Assembly (NCBI GenBank): GCA_964035545.1 | Contig: OZ037772.1 | Span: 434,001 to 498,000, forward strand | Origin: Bugula neritina | Taxonomy: Eukaryota; Bryozoa; Gymnolaemata; Cheilostomatida; Bugulidae | Direction: 5' to 3' | DNA length: 64,000 nt | Shown: piece by piece, positions 26,026-38,582 of the stretch | Position numbering within the stretch: the stretch's first letter is position 1 | How the letters are laid out: every line of letters begins with the position of its first letter | Notes under the pieces: generated by a model | What the model was told of the DNA's origin: nothing | What the model saw: only the letters and a program-made list of their open reading frames with translations | Databases searched by the model: none | Position numbers and translations under genes: made by a program

Positions 26026-27190
26026 GATAGTAAATTATGCTGAAGAACTAATGTGGACTTGTAGAATAAGTTCGCAAGAGAAGTAACTCCTGATTAACAT
26101 GATTAAACAGTCACAATAACATTTCTCAAAGATTATAGCCTAAAGTTCATACACTATTGTGATGCAGTAAGTATTCTATAGAGTTGGTATTGATATCGCA
26201 GTACAATTAGGTCATGAGCTTTCACCAGGCATCAAGTTTTTACCTCCACTGGTGGATTAATCTTAGGGCTGCTACAGTTTATCGAATAATTGCAAACTAT
26301 TTTGTATATACAATGCAAATTTCTTATAGAAAAGTGTCCAATTTTTGTTGAAGAAATTACTGAGATTTTTCTTTGAAATAAATGCTATATAATAAATTTA
26401 AAAATAAGATTTTAAAATTATTGTATCAGCTTTTATTCATAGTAAAATAATTAAATGTATATAACTGTATATAACTGTATATCGCTGTTGATGTTTATAA
26501 AAGAAGCGAGAGATGCAACTCCCAATAAATATTGAATCCAGAAATAATATTGAACAATAAGGACCATAAGCTAAAGAACATACAGCACTGTCAGCTTGTA
26601 ATAAATAATATAGTATAAGATTACTCAAATGAACATACTATAAAGCTACATTTACATACAAAACATATTTGTGTAAAAAAGTATTTGAATTACAGTTGAA
26701 AAAACTACTCAGTGTTAAAACAACATTTTATTGTAATTAAAGCTTTATTGTAACATATATACAAAAACTTGTTGTTAGTTACTAAAAAATTACGCTGAAA
26801 AAATAATAAAGGAAGTTAGCAGGGGAAGTAACTCCTAATAAACATAAATGTACCAAAAAAAGCAATTTGATTGAAAATTATAGTTTGACATTCACACAAC
26901 ACACCACAGCAGTAAGTAATACTCATTGCTGTATAATCAGATAATTTACTTCTGTTACAACTAAAATTTCAATTATGTTACACAATGCTGGTGCTAATTG
27001 AGCAATGTTATACAATTTCATGATATCAACGGCACCAGTGAAGTAGTCGTATCCAAATAAAACATGATAGACACTTTTCACATGTGCCTTTAGAACATTA
27101 GCGTTCTTCAGTGTTCAGTTACTCAATATATACAATGCAAATATTTTTGTAGAAAGGTGTCAAATAGTTTTTGAAGCCCTCAACAATATT
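26026..27190. repeat. Dispersed repeat family R1, copy 2
   Basis: 26026-26260 matches 22316-22545 and 27115-27190 matches 22825-22905. 26770-27060 is a more diverged relative (shared phrases such as gtaactcctaataaaca). The copy abuts the BTB pseudogene at about 27180, where homology to copy 1 stops. Confidence 0.7.
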
Positions 27191-27690
27191 CTGTGAGGAT
27201 AGGGTTGTGGGGGACACGGTAAACATATCGGGACAGTCCAACAGCCTCTGCGTCAAAGTTCCTCCTTCTAGACTCAGTGAAGAATTGGCCAACCTTCTAG
27301 AAAGTTCCAACTGCTCAGACGTCACTCTGGCCATCGGACCGCGAGAGTTCAAAGTTCACAAGTCCATCCTCTCCGTCAGGTCTCTTGTCGTCAATGCTAT
27401 GTTTGAGCATGAGATAGAGAACAAACAGAATTTAGACTTTAGACAAGATGGTGGCTGACCTTCTCTCGGCAGCAGATTAGTACGCACTAGAGAAGAGTCC
27501 CTGTTTGGTAACCTCTCCATGGACAATGTGTGTGAGGTACCATGGTTCTAGCAGACCTCCACTCGGCTGAACAACTCAAAACACACGCTCTGGACTTTGT
27601 CAACAGCCACGTCACAGACGTCGTGGAAATGTGCCATGAAAAATGTGAAGAAAAGTACCCTCAACATGTAGACATTGCATTGCCAATCTG
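27181..27690 (+). pseudogene. SPOP-like BTB/POZ sequence, 5'-truncated and decayed
   Basis: Intronless stretch that reads in order FCEDRVVGDTVNISGQSNSL, VKVPPSRLSEELANLLESSN, CSDVTLAIGPREFKVHKSIL and MFEHEIENK, then after loss of the middle of the BTB domain MVADLLSAAD-stop-YALEKS, [13 protein letters not shown] and, in another frame, [20 protein letters not shown]. This follows human SPOP from the end of the MATH domain through BTB to the BACK-like helices. SPOP is a substrate adaptor of cullin-3 ubiquitin ligase. The MATH domain is missing at the junction with the R1 repeat, and there are internal deletions, frameshifts and stops. The lack of introns suggests a retrocopy. Confidence 0.75.
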
Positions 27691-27699
27691 AGTTAATGT

Positions 27700-30600
27700 C
27701 AAAGTTTAGCTCTATTTCCTGATGATGGACTTCCTTCTTGAATATCAATTGTACTGCTATCACAAACACTAGTTACAGTAGTATAAAAAAGATCAAATGG
27801 CTGGAATTATTGAAAACAAGCTGACGAGAAAAAATACAGCATTTGGAAGTTTAAACTCAAGTAAGCAGTATAATAAGCGCCTCTACAGCTATGGAAGTAA
27901 GCATCTTGCAGCAACAAACTTGTCAAAAGTAGGAGTTATCTCCGCTCGACGAATGTTTACTTATGGTTTAGATTGGCAATGTTATTACTGCATAAACAAT
28001 ATAATATGCGGTTCTATGTGTATTGTGTAACAGTTAGCACTCAGGTTACTATTCTGTGAGACAAATTTGGGATTTGCTCCCCCAAAAGAATTGAAACTAT
28101 AATATATATGTTTTGTATAACATGTTTATCTATTTGATGGTAATATTGAAGCAAGCAAAATTACAATAACAAAATATTACAAGACATTAACCAAACCAAA
28201 ACAAAGATTATCCTAGCCATCCTTTGAAATCTTGCTGTGTAATACTAGCAAACATAAATTGATAAGTCTGACAATCGAGATAGATAAGTTATACAAATTA
28301 AATACATAAGAGAATTGCAGTTAGAACATCAATATTAAAATATTTCCTTCAACGGAAATTTTTGTAGCCTTAAAATAAATTCTCCAATTCAAATATTTCT
28401 CAAATATAAAATTGTGCAGCTTCAGAAATCCAAATATTTTCTCCAATATAATTTGCGAAGACTAGAAACAAATTTCTCAATTCAAATATAAGTTTGTGCA
28501 GCTTTAAGATAAAATTTCTAATTCAAATATTTTCTTCAAATAAACTTATGCTGTTTCAAAATCAATAAATCAAATCAGCAATTTTTCTTTAAATAATTTA
28601 TGCTGCTTAAAAATTAATAGATCAATTCAAACAAAATTTCCTCAAACAAGTTTTTGCTGCTTCTAAAGAAAACTAATACACTTGTTAGTCTAAATAACAA
28701 AAGAGGTTAAGAATATCCTTAACATAAAATTGTAACATTACTTACTGCAGCCAGTCTATATTATCGATATTTGTATCAATTAGTCAGTTTTCTAGACGTC
28801 CCCCCCCCCTAATATAATTATTACTGCTGCTATATCTTCTATGCTCCAATCGTCTTTAGCTGCTTTTATCTTCTTGTATATCTATCTCCATTCGTCATTT
28901 ATCATTCATCCTTTTTCTGTTTTCAGAAATTCGGCTCCTTTTGTACCAAATCTTTTTGGCAATGGTTCAGATTTTAAAGATACCGACAATAACTGGCCAA
29001 TGAAAACCAGCGGCAAACTGACGTAGAACTCGGTTAGGTATGTTGGCAGCCAAGATAGGGATTGACGTAAGAAGGATCTGTTGTTATTGGCTCATCTTTG
29101 TATATTGTGGGCTATATAATCAATAATTGTACAGCAATCCTTAATCTAAAAAATAACTTTAAAACTATAATATGATAAAATGTTATCAGTCGATGCTCAC
29201 GTGTTGACCTTTGTAACAGGCTGATCAATGTCAAAAAATTTATTAGGCGTTTGAAACATTATATCATCTAAATGTTGGTGTAAACAAATATTTACACATA
29301 TGTGTATCTCTATTTATGAACAGCATCTGCTATATGTTTCAGCTTTTTTATTCATTCCCATTTGTTCATCAATTAGTGTTTTATTTCAAAAGTCAATATT
29401 ACAAATTTCAACACATGATCATGGCATGTGGTACTATCCTAACACACAATTACTTATCTAAAAGCCACACTACTAAATAATACTATATATATATATTTAA
29501 TAATGCATTAAGCAATTTCTATGCAAGACCGAAATATTTAACTTACTCAAAACTTGTACATTTGAACTTTTAATTTCACTCAATTATTGGGCCTCATGCA
29601 TCATAAAACTTTTGAATGTGTTTTATATTCTTTCTTGAATGTTGTAGATAAACTGTAGTCTACATACCGTGGTGGAGCAGATATAAGAATTTATAATTGC
29701 ATCAACCCGTTGCAGCAGCCATCTTACTGGAAATCTCAAACAAACCTTAACATCGCCAAAGCCATATTTTTATTGCGAGCTGACAGAACATCTCAGATAC
29801 ACAACTTGTAAAGTACAGAAGTAAGAATTAAACACAAAGGACAGTATATGTATAATCAAGGCTACCGCTTTTTTAAAGAATTTTCTGAGAATAATGATAC
29901 AAATATTACCACTTCAGCTTAACAACTTATGACATAACGGTTACATTAGATATCATTTTGTAGATTTCATATTTGTCTGTGTTTTAGTACTGCCAAAGAT
30001 ATCACTTAGCACTAAATGGACAAAATTGCTTCTTTTAATGTTGGAGAAAGGCCATTATATATGAATTGGATAAAGAAACTAGTAAATTATTCAGTGTTAT
30101 AACTTATAATTAAACTTTGAACGAGCTTTGCTCTGATTGGTTTTTTCTGACTTATCGTAATATATATCTATATCTAGCCAGGGTTTTGTGCCTACATAGT
30201 AATGTACACTTCCTATGATAAGAGTAATTGAATGCAAATATAAATGAACATAATTTTTCTGATTTTAGTCTAGTTATGTTATAAGCATTAGATAACTTGT
30301 TTTTGAGACAGCGGGGTGAGAGCTTTGTAAAAAATTTAGCCTAATTAGAATTTCTGTAATAGATAAACGTTACTAGCTTCTTAACAATTCAATTGAAGTT
30401 GAGTAAAAATATACATCAGATTACCAGTTCAAAGTAAAAGACTTTGAAGGCTAATAACTTACTACGAGCATTTTAAACAAATAACAAGAGACTAAATTCA
30501 AAACCAATTTATAATTATTCTTAGCATATGACAAGTATGAATGTTACAGCTGCTCTTGTACAATGTACTTGTACAGCTCTTACTCATCCTAGTATGTTTA

Positions 30601-30830
30601 ACTGACATAGAATCCTTGTGTTTCTAGGGACTCCGCACATCGTTGGAGTGCAGAGGTCATCTCCAACAAAAGACTTTGAATTAAAGTGGATAAATAAAAG
30701 TAAGCGCTTGTAATGTTTTTCAGCTTTAATTAAAGTTCCCAAAATGTTATTGTTGGTAAGTTTCAGGCTCAAGAATAATCTTGTATTTTCTTATTAAAAA
30801 ACAAAAAGAGAAAAAAAAGAAAATAAGGGT
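27700..30830. other. Region without recognisable genes
   Basis: A 77-codon frame at 27797-28030 has no recognisable domain. 28340-28660 contains an imperfect repeat of about 60 bp (aattcaaatattt...atgctgcttcaaaa phrases). Nothing else is supported. Confidence 0.4.
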
Positions 30831-30867
30831 CCTCAGTCGCAAAAACCAAAAGATAGCTTTTCCAGAG

Positions 30868-31020
30868 GTGTGGACATATTCAAAAGTTTCAAATTTGGAG
30901 AAGGAGAATCTATAGAGGTTCACAAGGATGTCCTAGAAAAATTTGACAACTTTTGTAAAAAGACCTCCAACAAAATAATCAAGAGACATCAACTGCTATC
31001 AATAGATGAGTATGTCACCA
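30868..31020 (+). pseudogene. Retrotransposon gag fragment, copy 1
   Basis: Reads RGVDIFKSFKFGEGESIEVH then KDVLEKFDNFCKKTSNKIIK and SIDEYVTNLH. Compared with the copies at 31160 and 33480 it lacks the short segment TKQECLS but keeps the uninterrupted DVLEKFDNF. This looks like the capsid region of a Ty3/gypsy-type gag. Only a fragment remains. Confidence 0.65.
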
Positions 31021-31108
31021 ACTTACATTGTTTATGAGCTTGATAGCGATAAAACTTCACTCAATACCAGAGACATATTTTCAAATATTGTTTTTTTTGT
31101 GTTTGCAG

Positions 31109-31165
31109 GTAAAAGACCATTTCCATGTGATGTCTGTGGCAAGGCTTTCAAGCGCAGAAAAACCT
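31109..31165 (+). pseudogene. C2H2 zinc-finger exon fragment fused to gag
   Basis: After a good acceptor (TTGTGTTTGCAG) the frame reads KRPFPCDVCGKAFKRRKT and stops at TGA. The CxxC plus KAF is the first half of a classical C2H2 finger. The His half is missing because gag sequence (SAEKPDKEDKTKMAILMRT in another frame) begins within the same bases. Confidence 0.55.
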
Positions 31166-31530
31166 GATAAAGAGGATAAAACAAAAATGGCCATTCTAAT
31201 GCGGACCATTAGACCCAGAGGTGTAGACATATTCAAAAGTTTCAAGTTTGGGGAAGGAGAATCTAAAGATGTTTACAAGGATGTCCTATATAGGAAAATT
31301 TGACAACTTTTGGAAAAAGACCTCCAACAAAATAATCAAAACACATCAACTGCTATCGACAAAACAAGAATGCTTATCAATAGATGAGTATGTCACCAAC
31401 AGCTTACATGGGATCGCCAGAAAATGTGACCTTGGTGACATGTATGATGTCTTTTTTATGCAGGCCTTTCTTTTTGGCATATATAATTTTGTATGCTCAC
31501 ATGGAACTATAGAAGGAAATGTCAGCTAGA
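31140..31530 (+). pseudogene. Retrotransposon gag fragment, copy 2
   Basis: Reads KMAILMRTIRPRGVDIFKSF, GEGESKDVYKDVL, then after a 5-6 base lesion (CTATATAGG) FDNFWKKTSNKIIKTHQLLS, QECLSIDEYVTNS and LHGIARKCDLGDMYDVFFMQ. It is a Ty3/gypsy-type capsid remnant with frameshift. The lesion is shared with copy 3. It runs into the R2 repeat at about 31494. Confidence 0.7.
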
Positions 31531-31812
31531 AGCGGAAGGAAATGGAGGTCAAGGCCAGCAACGCAATATCAAGGTCAACTGGAAGAAAGTAGTTTTAGGT
31601 CACGACTTGTCATTCTCAATTATGGCGGCTAGTTTGAGCACACTTTTGAACTAAAAGAGGAAGGAGACAAGGAGACCACAGAACTCTCTGGGGAGGGAGG
31701 TAAAACACGCTTCAGCTACAAAGCAAGAGTTGAAAAGAGAAATAATTGGAAAAAGTTGAAATTTTACTCCATTTGATCCAAAATTAACAGATATCAATAA
31801 GAGTTGCAATCA
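31494..31812. repeat. Dispersed repeat R2, copy 1 (also at 38265-38582)
   Basis: About 320 bp starting TATGCTCACATGGA(A/G)CTATAG is repeated in the same orientation at 38265-38582 at roughly 95 percent identity by eye. One frame reads NIKVNWKKVVLGHDLSFS and then MAASLSTLL, which I cannot assign; both copies have stops. Confidence 0.85.
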
Positions 31813-32005
31813 CATGTTCTCCTGTAGTTTTCAGAACAAAAGGATGCTTTTGTTGAGCAGAGTCTTGAGCTTGGTGACTTGACAAAATTGCTTTGATCTT
31901 AGATAAGTCACAAAAGCATTTATGTGTAGTTAATCTGAATACTAATATAAGACAGTTATAAACTATATCTTAGTTTTAGGTCATATATAGTATGAAATTT
32001 TACAG

Positions 32006-32186
32006 ACATGAAGAAACAACTAAAGGAGGTGCTGGATGGGCAGAAAAACTGATGGCTATAATCACTGATAGCCATAGTGGCAAAGACAATATAACTGAGC
32101 AGCTGGAGGAGCCGCTAAAAACAATACAAGAGTTTGAATCTCTTGAAGAACTTCTCCAATCCTCAAGAGAAAAACGTTCTGCTCTG
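32006..32186 (+). CDS. Isolated exon-like ORF, unrecognised
   Basis: Lies behind an acceptor (AATTTTACAG) and before a donor (CTCTG|GTACAT), 181 bp. The open frame reads EETTKGGAGWAEKLMAIITD, SHSGKDNITEQLEEPLKTIQ and FESLEELLQSSREKRSAL, a charged helical segment. No partner exon was found and the gene is unknown. Confidence 0.35.
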
Positions 32187-32939
32187 GTACATAGTATACT
32201 ACTATATAATATAGATTGTATAGCTAGTTTAAAAACTTTTGGTGTATAACATGCAATATATAACATCCTGGCGTAGTTGATATTAGAATACAATTTCTAG
32301 TGAACTGTAGATTTTCAAGCTATAAAGTGTGTTTCTCTTATGGAATGTTTCTCATTAAAGTGTTAGAAAAAATATTTGCCCCACTGCAATAACACATTGA
32401 ATGTATTCATGTAAATTCATGCTATGAAATATAGGTGCATTAATGTTGTAAACAAAGTTTCTTTTCCAACTGGGAGGAAAAAACTGCGCAGATATGGTGA
32501 AAAGAGCCATGAGAAGAATAGGCACCAATGGGCTGTGGAGCCAATTCAGTATGAAGGGCAAAGCCCATAAACAACATAAAAAGCTGTCTCTAAAAATATA
32601 TTGAAATAAAATCTGTATCAAAACTTATCAAATCTCTGGGGCTGCATCAGCAGTTAAAATAGTTGTTGAGTTGTTGAGTTTAGAATAATTGCTCATCTAA
32701 AAATTTACTGCATTCACTAAGTTTTACTTTCTAATTATATTTTAGAAGCTCTGCTGAAAAGTAAAAGTAATAAAGAAATAGATATAGAGATTGAAGTATC
32801 GCTATTTTTGCCGCAGTGCCCTTATCAACTGGGAGGGGATAAGTATAAAAAGACAAGTTTGCAAGATGAGGTTTTTGTTCTGTTGTTTTTCATTTTTCTA
32901 AACAAAATAAAGTAGCCATTACAGAGTTCGGTCTTGGAT

Positions 32940-33130
32940 CGCAAACCTTTCACCAATGTTGTATGAAAACCATTTATGCAATGTTATGCAACACAACGTT
33001 TATGGAACGTTGGTGAAACTTTTTGAGATAAACGTTTGTTTTAAACGTTGTATATAGTACAAAAAAATGTGTCGACATTTAAACGTTTATTAAACATTTT
33101 GCCTAACATTTATACAACGTCATATCAATG
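32940..33130. repeat. AACGTT-rich repeat, possible MITE remnant
   Basis: Many AACGTT and ACGTTT/AAACGT palindromic words (for example AACGTTTATGGAACGTT) occur within 190 bp, unlike the flanks. This pattern is seen in short inverted-repeat elements, but I could not define ends. Confidence 0.35.
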
Positions 33131-33145
33131 TAAATTGTTAGTGGG

Positions 33146-33345
33146 GTGATGGCTAAAGAACTATGGGGATATTTTGATGGCTCTATAACTGAACCTGAAG
33201 AATCAGCTAGTGCTATACTAGACTGACTATACAAAGAAATCAAGCAAGACTATGTCAATTATTGTACTAGCGATAATTTGCTATATCTCATAACCAGCTG
33301 CACAAAACCAAAGCAAGCAAGGGGCACTTTACAAAAACCCAGAAT
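33146..33345 (+). pseudogene. Copia-type (UBN2) gag fragment
   Basis: Reads MAKELWGYFDGSITEPEESA and, past an in-frame TGA, DNLLYLITSCTKPKQARGTL. The spacing and words (LLxxIxxCxxAxxxWxxL pattern, with the W replaced by R) match the UBN2 domain of Ty1/copia gag polyproteins. Short and broken. Confidence 0.5.
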
Positions 33346-33479
33346 CAGAAAGCAAGTCAGGAAACTGACAGTGCCTTCCTCCTATCAAAAAGGGAGACAA
33401 CCAAATACTAACCAAAAAAATACTCAAACGGACACTTCATCTATAAAATTTGTCAAAATAAAAAATAGTTGTTGTAAAC

Positions 33480-34276
33480 ATGGCAACTGCGCAAGATGGT
33501 GCAGAGTTGTCCACCCAATGGTCCTGCTTCAAGGAAGAGTTCAACTATTATCTAATAGCCTCAGAAAAATCTGATAAAGAAGATAAAATAAAAATGGCCA
33601 TTCTAATGCGGACCATTAGACCGAGAGGTACGTAGACATATTCAAAAGTTTCAAGTTTGGGGAAGGAGAATCTAAAGAGGTTTACAAGGATGTCCTATAT
33701 AGGAAAATTTGACAACTTTTGTAAAAAGACCTCCAACAAAATAATCAAAAGACATCAACTGCTATCGACAAAACAGGAATGCTTATCAATAGATGAGTAT
33801 GTCACCAACTTACATAGGATCGCCAGAAAATGTGACCTTGGTGACATGTATGATGACTTTTTTATGCAGGCCTTTCTTCTTGGCATCAACAACACGAACA
33901 ACTTTGGAGAAAATTGTTCGAGGAGTCAGAAAACATAGACCTCAAAAAAGCTATTAAAAGTGCAAATTGGCTGTGAGCTCTCAGAGTGATATGAAGACTA
34001 TTAAAGCGGAAGGAGAATCAATTCATACACTTGGTCTCAAGGCCACTAAAGCAAACAAAAGTGTCAAACTGTACTTACGCACAACTGACAAGGAAGCGAA
34101 TAATCCTGCCAAGTCTAACTGTGGAAACTGTGGCAACTCATCTTCCTGAAAATGCTTACGGTAAACAGTGTAGTAACTGCAAGAAATCCAACCACTTCAG
34201 AGCAGTCTGCAGATCCAGGAAAAATGGCAGAATAAATGCAGTCACTGAACACATAGCTAAAACATTAAAGCTTTAA
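33480..34276 (+). pseudogene. Retrotransposon gag, copy 3, with CCHC knuckle
   Basis: The most complete gag copy. It starts MATAQDGAELSTQWSCFKEE, FNYYLIASEKSDKEDKIKMA, ILMRTIRPRG, then a frameshift and stop (AGAGGTACGTAGAC where copy 2 has AGAGGTGTAGAC). It continues in other frames: FDNFCKKTSNKIIKRHQLLS, SIDEYVTNLHRIARKCDLGD, MYDDFFMQAFLLGI. Near the end, CSNCKKSNHFRAVC is a CX2CX4HX4C retroviral-type zinc knuckle, preceded by a damaged CGNCGN half-knuckle. The order capsid then nucleocapsid knuckle supports a Ty3/gypsy-like gag. No protease, RT or integrase follows. Confidence 0.75.
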
Positions 34277-34787
34277 CTGCAACCGTTTTACCTTTTTAGG
34301 TTGAATGCAATAAAAAGAAGTGCAGTGTCAAATATACATGTAGCTTCAAGTAGACTTGCACTCATGGCAACTGAAAATCATGGACAATAATAGTTCTATA
34401 CTCAAAATACGTGCAGATAAGTCAGTAATAAGTCTGAAGTTGTGTTTATACCTCTCCTGAACAAAGTATTTATGTTTCAGTTAATAACACTCTTCAGAGT
34501 GCACCCTTAAATAGTTTTACTGAAACTCGGTGACATTTCAACTTGAATTTAAATGCTGACTAAAAATTTGGAAGGTATAAATGCAACTTGGCAAATATTA
34601 CCTAAAAACCCCATCTAATAAAATAGTTGTGAAGTTTTAGCTACATGCAACATTTTAATAGGCAAAATTACAATCACTCACCCTAGTGCTTACTAATCAC
34701 AAAACCTGGTTTGATAACCGGGAATTTTAAATAACAATTCATTTCATCAAGATTAGCATTAAAGTAAATTTTTTATGGCATTCTCAC

Positions 34788-36352
34788 CAAATAAAGATTC
34801 GCTGTCATTGTCCAACTTTGCTCTTTTAATCAAATTATTAAAAGCACTTTGAACAATAGAAGCTGAGTCTACAAAAGAAGGAAGATGCATGTAAATACAA
34901 TTTTATATCTGAGTGTTATTCCGTGCATTTAATCCAAAAATGTTAATGAGAAAAACTGAAGGCTCTTGAGTGTGTGTTACAAAAATGTTATATAAAGCCT
35001 GAGATCATGCTTTAAAACGCTTTAAATATTGCATAATATATAATAAATCAAATAAGTACACTTTAAATATTGCATGATATATATTAAATCAAATAAGTAC
35101 AAGATCAAAATATATATCCATACTATGATTTATTATATGTTTAAATATACATGAAGTGCTAGCATAATGTAGCTAATATTTTATATTATGATCAGCCATA
35201 AGTGATCATTATAATTTTAAACAATGTATATGTTCGCAGTCTAAATACAATAAATAGATAGCTGTTGTCCATATTTTCAATGCAAGCTGATAAAAAATTG
35301 CCAGTGCAGAGTGTGACAGCCGATACTAGTTGCTGTATCAGCTGATAATTGTTGCTGCGTCAGCACGGGTGCTGGTTGGCACGGATGCCTATGTATTATG
35401 ATTCACTTAACAAAGAGTGAATGAATTGAGGACACAGATGCAGGCCCCAACTCTATTTTTTGTTTATTGCCAACAGTATATTTTCTAAGTTAGACTTAGA
35501 CTCGAACTCATACTGATGCTCATACTGTAACCTATAACCATGAGAATTACAAACATCATGTTAACTCAACATTAATTACACAGCTGACAAAACATTTAGT
35601 TAAATAAGTTCAGAACAAAAAATAATATAATACTTGATACTTACAATTAGGTATAGATTGCCTGCATCTTTAGCAGGAGGAAAATTGAGCTGCACTGACT
35701 CATTGAATAAAAATAGCCAGCAAATAGCTATCGCGAAAGCTTTCACAAATAGCTTTAATTTCACAATGGTTTTTGGAAAGCTGCCAAAACTCCTGCAACA
35801 CAGAGATCTATATATGGCCTTCAAAGCTGTTAACATATATTTCATAGAGTTCCAATCACCATTAAAACAAAGTTTGAGTATTTGTAGGCAATATAATTAC
35901 TGAACAGATATACTTTAAATATATATTAACGTAGGAGGTCTAACATTATTCTTAAAAACAAAGTAACAAAAGTAACAAGCTAAAGTTGCTTTCGAAACAA
36001 AATAATGATTTACAGGTATACATATTAAATTAAAATGTTTGGTATTAGATTACATCATATAGTTTTTTTGGTAAGCCTTATGCATGATTGTCTCCCCAAT
36101 CAACCAGAAGTAATATTATGCAGTTTGATGATTTTAGTTATTTAAAAAAGATAATTGTATTTTTAGTAAATTGTTACATGAAACAAAATTGCACATTTCC
36201 TCATAAATTTAACTACAGTTAAAACAACATTATTATTTTTTGGTAAGACTGGAAGAAATTAAAATAATACTCAACCTAAGAAGACACATACCTTTTGCTG
36301 TCTCCAACTTGCTGCTCAACTTTTCATTTTTGCTTCTGGTAGAAACAGGCAT
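34788..36352 (-). CDS. 5' end of an unrecognised minus-strand gene (two exons)
   Basis: Exon 1, 36352-36292, starts AAAAATGCC and reads MPVSTRSKNEKLSSKLETAK, ending AAAG|GTATGT. Exon 2, 34868-34788, begins after TTTTGTAG and reads DSASIVQSAFNNLIKRAKLD, NDSESLF, ending TTTG|GTGAGA. Phases agree (1 to 1). The product starts with a basic helical segment. No later exon could be followed downstream, so the family is unknown. Confidence 0.45.
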
Positions 36353-38260
36353 TTTTTCTAAGAATTTAGTTATATAGTGTTTAAAAGTACTATGGTTTCC
36401 CAGCAAGCTTTACCTTGCTGAAATGTAACTTTCCAGTGTCAGAATAGCAGGTTTGACAAAATTTCTTATTTATATACTGCTATAATAGTAACAAAGAAAA
36501 TTATCTGTTCCTGCAATTACTTCTACTAAGGTCTAGAGGGAGAGTGCATCCCTATAATTATGCAAGAGATAATAGACCCCTTGTAGTTCTGGGCCAAGTT
36601 TCTTTTCCTCTTCATAATAATCAGGAAGCTTAAGTAAGCTTAAAACTTTTCAATTTACTAAAAATGGCTGCCAAGAGTTGTACTTTAGTTTGAACCTTAT
36701 AAGAAAATCCTGGAACTAGCCAACTTCAAAAGCACTGTCATAATTATAAATTTTTTTGAAGAAGTTTACTCTCAAATACTGTATAACAAAGAAAAATCTT
36801 CAAGCTTTCTTGGTTTTGTGTTATCTCAGTACATGCAAAGTTTATAGTCTCTATGAGAGACCTTTTTTAACTGACTGAGCATAATAGCTGAAAATTTTGT
36901 CTGCTGTCACTACAACGTGAACTTTTATAATAGGAGATGTTAAAAAATGCTTGCAGCTTACTTTTGCAACTATAAATATTAGGCCCTGTAGCATATAAGA
37001 TACACCAAGTTCCGTTCACAATAAACCTAATGGGAATCAAGAGATATTAAATTCAAAGTTATTAACACATATTATTGAAAACTATTTATACATGTCTTAC
37101 TCTTTTTTTTGTGTAGGTAGTAAAATTATATGACTAGCAAGAAATTTAGATTTTGATATTCACCCATTGCGTGAACAATATTTTTTCTAACTAAATTAAT
37201 TTACTTGAAAAATTTTCAAAACAGGGAAACCAATTCAGCAACTAGTTCTAAAGTTTGAAAAAGGCATGTAGCACCAGTGCTACACAGGTCGTCTGTCTCT
37301 AAGAGTAACAATTCAGTTTAATTCCAATAGACCATGTAAAACTCAGCCAATCAGCGAAGTGTACCAGGTCAATGTCTTACCATTGTAACTGATATAAAAT
37401 TCTGCAAGTTCAATTGCAAAATGCATGCTTCTAAAAGCTAGTTGTGCAACTTTTTTTTATGCATTATTTAATTTCATATCTTAAATTGATGACTCTTGAA
37501 ACGAAAAAGGGCTGGAAAGCTACACAACTTTGAGACATTTCTCATACAGACAGCTGTTTTATAAGAAGTGTTTACATAAGAGTTGTGACCATTGACTATT
37601 ATAGACAGGGTTGTAAAAATGTGGACACAGTTTTAGGATTTCTTATTTTAGGAATCCAATATTTTAGTCATGTTATGATAGCATCAACTTAATAGCAAAA
37701 GCTTTGGTGGAATTTGAGATAATGCTTAATTACTACTCAAAGCAGAATAGTTTAGTATTTTTTTTAAAAAGAACATAATATTATATTTGTATTTTCTTAT
37801 AAATAGATGTTTATTATACATGCCGATCATAAAAGTCAACTCATTATATGGTACACAAAAATTATATCTGTAAATGAACATGTGCCTGCTACAGCTTAAG
37901 AATAAAAAAAATAAAATGAGAAGGAAACAAAACGTATTCAACTGGATGAGTCATCAGATGACATTGCTGTATAAAATGACGGATTAGGAAAGAGAAAGCC
38001 TGTGGAAACAAAGCAACACTGAACTACAATGTGGCTAACAAATACTAGGTCAGCAGAAATAATATCAAAACCAATGAATAAAATACCAAGAGGTGTAAAA
38101 TATCAATATAAGTACACATAGAAAAAATAGGTGATATACAGAATAAAAAGTAACAGTTTAATATTGATAAAGCTTTTCATTTTCACACAAACATAATATC
38201 TTCACAAGGCATTATTGTATATATAACGATTTGTATTAGAAGAGAGAAACAATATAATTT
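34877..38260. other. Mostly non-coding region around the minus-strand first exon
   Basis: Apart from the exons at 34788-36352 I see no supported gene. 35015-35100 holds a 47-bp tandem duplication (tttaaatattgcataatata...). Several ORFs of 60-90 codons here lack domains and splice sites. Confidence 0.4.
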
Positions 38261-38264
38261 AGTA

Positions 38265-38582
38265 TGCTCACATGGAGCTATAGAAGGAAATGTCAGCTAG
38301 AAGAGGAAGGAAATGGAGGTCAAGGCCAGCACCGCAATGTCAAGGTCAACTGGAAGAAAGTAGTTTTAGGTCACGACTTGTCATTCTCAAACATGGCGGC
38401 TAGTTTGAGCACACTTTTGGACTAGAAAAGGAAGGAGGCGAGGAGACCACAGAGCTCTCTGGGGAGGGAGGTAAAACACGTTTCAGCTACAAAGCAAGAG
38501 TTGAAAAGAGAAATAATTGGAAAAAGTTGAAAGTTTACTCAATTTGATCAAAAGTGAACAGATATTATTAAAAAAAATTTCC
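38265..38582. repeat. Dispersed repeat R2, copy 2
   Basis: Second copy of the 31494-31812 sequence. Here it is not next to gag, so R2 is a unit of its own or a separated part of the retroelement. Confidence 0.85.

Noticed and set aside
32430-32560. RidA-like peptide on the minus strand (APQPIGAYS)
   Set aside because: Only a short resemblance, with no continuing domain and no clear exon borders.
35600-35903. Exon between the two exons of the 34788-36352 gene
   Set aside because: The minus-strand frame after the TTGCAG acceptor has stops, and the neighbouring exons already join in phase without it.
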